Shown here piece by piece: positions 29,393 through 33,270 of a stretch of 33,270 nt of DNA. Each line of letters starts with the position of its first letter. Position 1 is the stretch's first letter. The translations under genes were made by a program, and so were the position numbers. This stretch comes from an uncultured Bacteroidales bacterium (GTDB lineage: Bacteria; Bacteroidota; Bacteroidia; Bacteroidales; VadinHA17). The stretch is from assembly GCA_937871625.1 (NCBI GenBank), contig CALMRD010000041.1:1-33270 (forward strand). The letters are read 5' to 3'. The notes under the pieces were generated by a model. The model had not been told where the DNA came from and searched no databases. It worked only from the letters and a program-made list of their open reading frames with translations.

Positions 29393-30736
29393 TTATCGGT
29401 TAAATGATAATCTTTCTGCGGCTCTCCTGCCTGTGAGCCTGCCTTCAGCAAAGACTGTGATGCCGTTGACGATTGTGGTCATGACCCTGCTGTGGAAGGT
29501 GGTGCCCTCTAGAGGCGACCAACCGCATTTACTGAGTATGTTATTGCCGGTCACAATCCATGGGGCATCCGGGTTTACCAGTACTATATCAGCCTTGTAC
29601 CCTTTTCTCAGGAAGCCTCTCCCTGCCACACTGAATACGACTGCAGGGTTATGGCACATCTTTTCAACCACTGTTTCGGGTGTCAGCTCTCCGCGGTGGC
29701 ACAGTTCGAGCATCAGGGTGAGGGAGTGCTGTATCATCGGTCCCCCGGAGGGTGCCTGGAAATATGGGGCCATCTTCTCCGGAAGAGTGTGGGGAGCATG
29801 GTCAGTGGCAATGATGTCTATTCTCCCTTCGCGTATGGCCTGTAGCAGCGCCTGCCTGTCCGATTCCCTCTTTATTGCCGGATTCCATTTTATGAGAGTG
29901 CCCTTCTCCTGGTAGCAGGAATCATTGAACCAGAGATGATGAACGCACACCTCCCCGATTATCTTTTTTTCTGAGGGGTCTTTCCCGGCAGTGAGCAGGG
30001 TAGTCTCCTCGGCAGTGGAGAGATGAAGCAGGTGCAGCCTGGTGCCTCTGCTGACGGCACGCTCAACGGCAGCTGAGGAAGAGGCAAAGCAGGCTTCACG
30101 ACTGCGGATCAGCGGATGGAAGGAGGGATCGATAGCATCACCGTACTCTTCATGGTAGGCTGCGCTGTTGGCCCTGATCATCTGTTCGTCCTCACAGTGA
30201 CAGGCTATGGGGATGCTGCCGATCCTGAAGATGGCGTCAAGGGCCTCTTCATCACTGACAAGCATATTGCCGGTGGAGGCTCCAAGGAAGAGTTTTATTG
30301 CAGGGACAGTGCATGGGTCGGCCGCCTGCAGCTCGCCGATGTTGCTGTCGGTTGCACCGAGGTAGAAGGAGTAGTTCACCACGGATTTCTCTGCAGCGAG
30401 GGTGTTCTTATGCTCCCACTCAGAGAGGCTCACCGTCGGGGGCCTGGTGTTGGGCATCTCCATGAAGGATGTCACCCCGCCGGCCGCAGCCGCCGCGCTC
30501 TCTGATGTAATGTCTCCCTTGTGGGTGAGCCCAGGCTCACGGAAATGAACGTGATCATCTATCACACCGGGAAGGACCCACAGGCCTGTGGCGTCGATGA
30601 TCTCAGTGTCGCTGCCGGCGGGGCACTCTCCGGGAGGGCAGATGCGCTCTATGCGGTCGCCGCTGATAAGCAGGTCGGCACTGATCTTTTCGCCCTCATT
30701 GATAAGTAAGCCGTTTCTGATCAGGATGTGATTCAT
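29393..30736 (-). CDS. pyrC: Dihydroorotase (amidohydrolase family)
   Basis: 447 aa; DDHVHFREPGLTHKGD metal-binding motif, LHLLHLSTAEE, IIATDHAPHTLPEK. Confidence 0.93.
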   Translation of the reverse strand: MNHILIRNGLLINEGEKISADLLISGDRIERICPPGECPAGSDTEIIDATGLWVLPGVIDDHVHFREPGLTHKGDITSESAAAAAGGVTSFMEMPNTRPPTVSLSEWEHKNTLAAEKSVVNYSFYLGATDSNIGELQAADPCTVPAIKLFLGASTGNMLVSDEEALDAIFRIGSIPIACHCEDEQMIRANSAAYHEEYGDAIDPSFHPLIRSREACFASSSAAVERAVSRGTRLHLLHLSTAEETTLLTAGKDPSEKKIIGEVCVHHLWFNDSCYQEKGTLIKWNPAIKRESDRQALLQAIREGRIDIIATDHAPHTLPEKMAPYFQAPSGGPMIQHSLTLMLELCHRGELTPETVVEKMCHNPAVVFSVAGRGFLRKGYKADIVLVNPDAPWIVTGNNILSKCGWSPLEGTTFHSRVMTTIVNGITVFAEGRLTGRRAAERLSFNR

Positions 30737-30767
30737 AGCAAGAGTATTAATTCAAAGCGGATTGTGC

Positions 30768-31502
30768 TCAGCCGTCTGCCCTGCGCGGCTTGCGGAAGAG
30801 ACTGACGATCCTCATGCGCAGCACCCCCCACATTGCTTCACTGAAGATGCCTCCCGACATCTTTGAGGTGCCGGCCCTGCGGTCAGTGAAGATGATCGGT
30901 ATCTCAACGATGTTGTAACCCAGCAGCCATGCGGTAAATTTCATCTCAATCTGAAACCCGTACCCTACTGACCTGATATGGCCGGGGTCTATGTTCTTCA
31001 GCACCTCGCGCCGGTAGCACTTGAAGCCGGCGGTGGTGTCCTTGATCTTCATGCCTGTGATAAGCCTGACATACATGGAGGCTATGTAGGACATGAGCAC
31101 CCTTCCTATAGGCCAGTTGACAACGTTGACGCCTGATATATAGCGTGATCCGATGGCCAGGTCGACCCCGTTGCGGGCGCATGCCTCCCATAGCCTGACA
31201 AGATCGTCGGGGTTGTGGGAGAAGTCGGCGTCCATCTCGCAGATATACTCATAGTCTCTCTGCAGCGCCCAGTCGAACCCCGCTATGTAAGCCCTGCCCA
31301 GGCCTGCCTTTTCGGGTCTCTCAAGCAGGTGCAGGTTGGGGTATATACGCATCAGGTCTTTCGCGATGGTGCCGGTGCCGTCGGGTGAGTTATCGTCAAT
31401 GATCAGTATGTCAAACGGCACGCTGAGCGAGGAGATGGCATGGACCAGCCCGTGGATGTTCTCCGCCTCGTTGTATGTTGGTATCAGAACCAGGTTTGAC
31501 AT
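30768..31502 (-). CDS. Polyprenol monophosphomannose synthase-like GT2 glycosyltransferase (Dpm1-like)
   Basis: 244 aa; LVLIPTYNEAENI, ILIIDDNSPDGTG, MDADFSHNPDDL, GSRYISG. Confidence 0.93.
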   Translation of the reverse strand: MSNLVLIPTYNEAENIHGLVHAISSLSVPFDILIIDDNSPDGTGTIAKDLMRIYPNLHLLERPEKAGLGRAYIAGFDWALQRDYEYICEMDADFSHNPDDLVRLWEACARNGVDLAIGSRYISGVNVVNWPIGRVLMSYIASMYVRLITGMKIKDTTAGFKCYRREVLKNIDPGHIRSVGYGFQIEMKFTAWLLGYNIVEIPIIFTDRRAGTSKMSGGIFSEAMWGVLRMRIVSLFRKPRRADG

Positions 31503-31649
31503 GGGGTCCGCTCAAAGTGCGAATTTAACGATATTTTGTTACGCCGGACTCTTTTTTGGTCTCTGCCACAGTCTTTGCCGCTCTTTTTGGTTTTGCAGCC
31601 GGAGCGGCGCAAATTCCTGCGGGCGAGCGCAAAATATTTGAGAAAATAT

Positions 31650-31680
31650 TTTGCTTGTTTGCACGGAAGCGTTACTTTTG
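31650..31680 (+). promoter_or_regulatory. Promoter of the tRNA-Ile/Ala unit: TTTG-N19-TACTTTTG
   Basis: TTTG 31650-31653, 19-nt spacer, TACTTTTG 31673-31680. Confidence 0.75.
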
Positions 31681-31732
31681 TCACCCCAAATGATGCAAAA
31701 TCATGGGGTGTTCTTTAAAGAGTACGCTTTAC

Positions 31733-31806
31733 AGTCCCATAGCTCAGTTGGTTAGAGCGCTACACTGATAATGTAGAGGTCCCCAGTTCAACTCTGGGTG
31801 GGACTA
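31733..31806 (+). tRNA. tRNA-Ile(GAT)
   Basis: AGTCCCA…TGGGACT acceptor pairing, D-arm TAGCTCAGTTGGTTAGAGC, anticodon arm CTACA-CTGATAA-TGTAG, T-arm CCCAG-TTCAACT-CTGGG; 74 nt, no encoded CCA. Confidence 0.95.
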
Positions 31807-31810
31807 CGGG

Positions 31811-31867
31811 ATTTTCGATTTCCGATTGTCGATTTTCGATTGAAAAATCAAATCGCAAATCGATAAT
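31811..31867. repeat. ATTTTCGATT-word direct/inverted repeat spacer
   Basis: ATTTTCGATT at 31811-31820 and 31832-31841, followed by inverted AATCAAATCGCAAATCGATAAT. Confidence 0.6.
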
Positions 31868-31873
31868 GTAATT

Positions 31874-31931
31874 GGGGATTTAGCTCAGTTGGTCAGAGCA
31901 TCCCGACACTTGTGTCGGGAGGGTCAAGGGG
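31874..31931 (+). pseudogene. Broken tRNA-Ala copy 1: intact D-arm, anticodon arm replaced by palindrome TCCCGACACTTGTGTCGGGA, truncated in T-arm
   Basis: GGGGATTTAGCTCAGTTGGTCAGAGCA and GGGTCAAGGG identical to the functional tRNA-Ala at 31956; palindrome at 31901-31920 stands where CCTGCCTTGCACGCAGG should be. Confidence 0.85.
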
Positions 31932-31955
31932 TTGAATTCAGTTCTTTACAACAAT

Positions 31956-32029
31956 GGGGATTTAGCTCAGTTGGTCAGAGCACCTGCCTTGCACGCAGGG
32001 GGTCAAGGGTTCGACTCCCTTAATCTCCA
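31956..32029 (+). tRNA. tRNA-Ala(TGC)
   Basis: GGGGATT…AATCTCC acceptor, anticodon arm CCTGC-CTTGCAC-GCAGG, T-arm AAGGG-TTCGACT-CCCTT; 74 nt. Confidence 0.95.
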
Positions 32030-32033
32030 CAGG

Positions 32034-32069
32034 TACCCGGTATATGAAGAGTATGCCGGGTATTTTTTT
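32034..32069 (+). terminator. Rho-independent terminator after tRNA-Ala
   Basis: TACCCGGTATA-TGAAGAG-TATGCCGGGTA (11 bp with one G:U) followed by T7. Confidence 0.88.
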
Positions 32070-32120
32070 ACCGGGAAGTTGGTCAGAGCATCCCGACACT
32101 TGTGTCAGGAGGGTCAAGGG

Positions 32121-32150
32121 CCCTGACGTTCCGCGCAGCGGAAGTCAGGG
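32121..32150. repeat. REP-like hairpin CCCTGACgTTCCGC-GCA-GCGGAAGTCAGGG
   Basis: 13 paired bases with one bulge, inside tRNA-Ala copy 2. Confidence 0.8.
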
Positions 32151-32171
32151 TGCTGACCGCAAGCGTCAGCA
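32151..32171. repeat. REP-like hairpin TGCTGAC-CGCAAGC-GTCAGCA
   Basis: 7-bp outer stem plus GC/GC inner pairing, immediately adjacent to the previous hairpin. Confidence 0.75.
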
Positions 32172-32330
32172 TTCGACTCCCTTAATCTCCACAAAGAGTC
32201 TTCAGAGATGAGGGCTTTTCTTTTGTTATACCTCTCACTCCGATCTTCCGTCCGTCAAAAAAAATGATGTTGGGTTGAATAAAATGCAACAAATTTTACT
32301 GATTGCAGTTATATAAAATACCCTAAATAG

Positions 32331-32427
32331 AAAAGGTGGTCCCCCGGATTGGATGTTAGTCAAATATTACATTCGTCAAAATCTATCGACCCCGGAGGGG
32401 TCAGCGAGGAGGGGGACCACCCATTTT
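32331..32427. repeat. ~97-bp inverted-repeat element (AAAAGGTGGTCCCCC … GGGGGACCACCCATTTT) enclosing palindrome GACCCCGGAGGGGTC
   Basis: Perfect 11-bp arms 32335-32345/32411-32421, flanked by AAAA/TTTT; inner palindrome 32388-32402. Confidence 0.75.
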
Positions 32428-32537
32428 CAAAATTAGTAAATATTTATACCCCTCCTATTTTTTTTATCCCCAAAGCCATTTTATTTTTTAACAAAGTTTT
32501 GTCGGGGTCTGTTGACCGGGCTTTGAGTATCAGATAA

Positions 32538-32596
32538 CCGGGAGGGTAATCGGCGTCCGGGGAGATTGCGGATTGTTGCCCCGGCAATTACCCGGC
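32538..32596. repeat. Nested inverted repeat (GGGTAAT…CCGGGG…CCCCGG…ATTACCC)
   Basis: GGGTAAT 32544-32550 with ATTACCC 32587-32593, and CCGGGG 32557-32562 with CCCCGG 32579-32584. Confidence 0.6.
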
Positions 32597-32882
32597 CTGG
32601 GGAGCTGGGGGAGGTTTTTCCCGGAAGAATTTTCCCGCAAAGTCCGGATTGTTGAAATGGTATCTGCCTTTCCGGAGGCAGGATTGAAGTAGGTTCTATG
32701 AAATGCCGGCGGGGGGGTGACCAAAAACTCTATCTCTTTCTGGTCGGGTAGTGTGGCGGTGATTACGGAGATCTATGATGGCTTATTTATACCTATATAT
32801 TATATAGGCCTCGGCCCTGCATCTTTTCTTCCGGTTATTTCAGGGCGGGAGGAAAAAATAATTCAAAAAAAAGGCATCATAA

Positions 32883-32913
32883 TTTGTTTTATAATAAACT
32901 ATCCATATCTTTG
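32883..32913 (+). promoter_or_regulatory. rRNA operon promoter P1: TTTG-N19-TATCTTTG
   Basis: TTTG 32883-32886 and TATCTTTG 32906-32913 with 19-nt spacer. Confidence 0.8.
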
Positions 32914-33024
32914 CACCCGCTTTTGAAGAAAAGCATGTTCCCTGAAAGAGAGGTTTGACAGATTGGACTCGCGGATTTTGCCCTGAGAGGGGCAGAAAAA
33001 AAGTGAAAAAACTTTCATGAAAAG

Positions 33025-33056
33025 TTTGGTGAGGAGAAAAGAGTTCTGTATCTTTG
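33025..33056 (+). promoter_or_regulatory. rRNA operon promoter P2: TTTG-N20-TATCTTTG
   Basis: TTTG 33025-33028 and TATCTTTG 33049-33056 with 20-nt spacer; ~165 nt before 16S. Confidence 0.8.
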
Positions 33057-33219
33057 TCGTCCCTTGCCTCAAAAAATGAGGAGGGAATGAGTTCTTTGAT
33101 TTAATGATGAAGTAGTAGCACACAGGCGAGAGAGATCTCGCCAAAAACCTAGCGATTTTGTTTGAGTTTTTGAAGAGACCGGATTGATCTTCAAAAGATA
33201 TTTAAAGTACAAATATTAC

Positions 33220-33270
33220 AATGAAGAGTTTGATCCTGGCTCAGGATGAACGCTAGCGGGAGGCTTAACA
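33220..33270 (+). rRNA. rrs: 16S rRNA, 5' end (partial, runs off the window)
   Basis: AATGAAGAGTTTGATCCTGGCTCAGGATGAACGCTAGCGGGAGGCTTAACA is the canonical 16S 5' end, of Bacteroidetes type. Confidence 0.98.

Larger units (their letters stand above)
32077..32193 (+). pseudogene. Broken tRNA-Ala copy 2: D-arm half + palindrome + two additional hairpins + intact T-loop/acceptor 3' end
   Basis: AGTTGGTCAGAGCA and GGGTCAAGGG, then inserted hairpins, then TTCGACTCCCTTAATCTCCACA identical to the tRNA-Ala 3' end. Confidence 0.85.

Noticed and set aside
31536-31718. 60-66 aa ORFs on both strands upstream of tRNA-Ile
   Set aside because: They overlap the tRNA promoter and its inverted repeats; no conserved protein features.
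31932-32126. 64-aa ORF 'GDLAQLVRAPALHAGGQGFDSLNLHR'
   Set aside because: Classic spurious translation through a tRNA gene (the tRNA-Ala at 31956-32029).
32349-33144. Short ORFs in the rrn upstream gap (32349, 32530, 32717, 32899)
   Set aside because: Low-complexity translations across palindromes and promoters; treated as non-coding.

Overview
The window is a mostly housekeeping segment of a Bacteroidetes (Bacteroidales-like) chromosome. It runs from a truncated CDS end into the first ~50 nt of a 16S rRNA gene. Plus-strand genes include hpt, adk, obgE, a PAP2 phosphatase, an acyltransferase, parE, parC, aroK, a two-gene membrane/STAND module, gpmI, a DUF3109 protein and an M20 dipeptidase. 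Minus-strand genes include purE, a CNNM/CBS protein, a small membrane protein, lptC, a TPR protein, an outer-membrane barrel, coaX, mfd, fbp, a lipoprotein, a dihydroorotase and a Dpm1-like glycosyltransferase. The two most interesting places are: (1) the operon-like pair 9803-15291, a 6-TM/HEAT-like protein with an apparently degenerate cNMP-binding remnant followed by a TM-anchored nSTAND1-WD40 ATPase; and (2) the ~1.5 kb upstream of 16S. That second region holds tRNA-Ile(GAT) and tRNA-Ala(TGC), two broken tRNA-Ala copies whose arms are replaced or interrupted by palindromic REP-like hairpins, several further inverted repeats, and tandem Bacteroidetes-type rRNA promoters. A four-helix-bundle gene bracketed by inverted CTGCCGACTGCC-type repeats lies at the left end. 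All calls come from reading the sequence and ORF translations; no database search was run.
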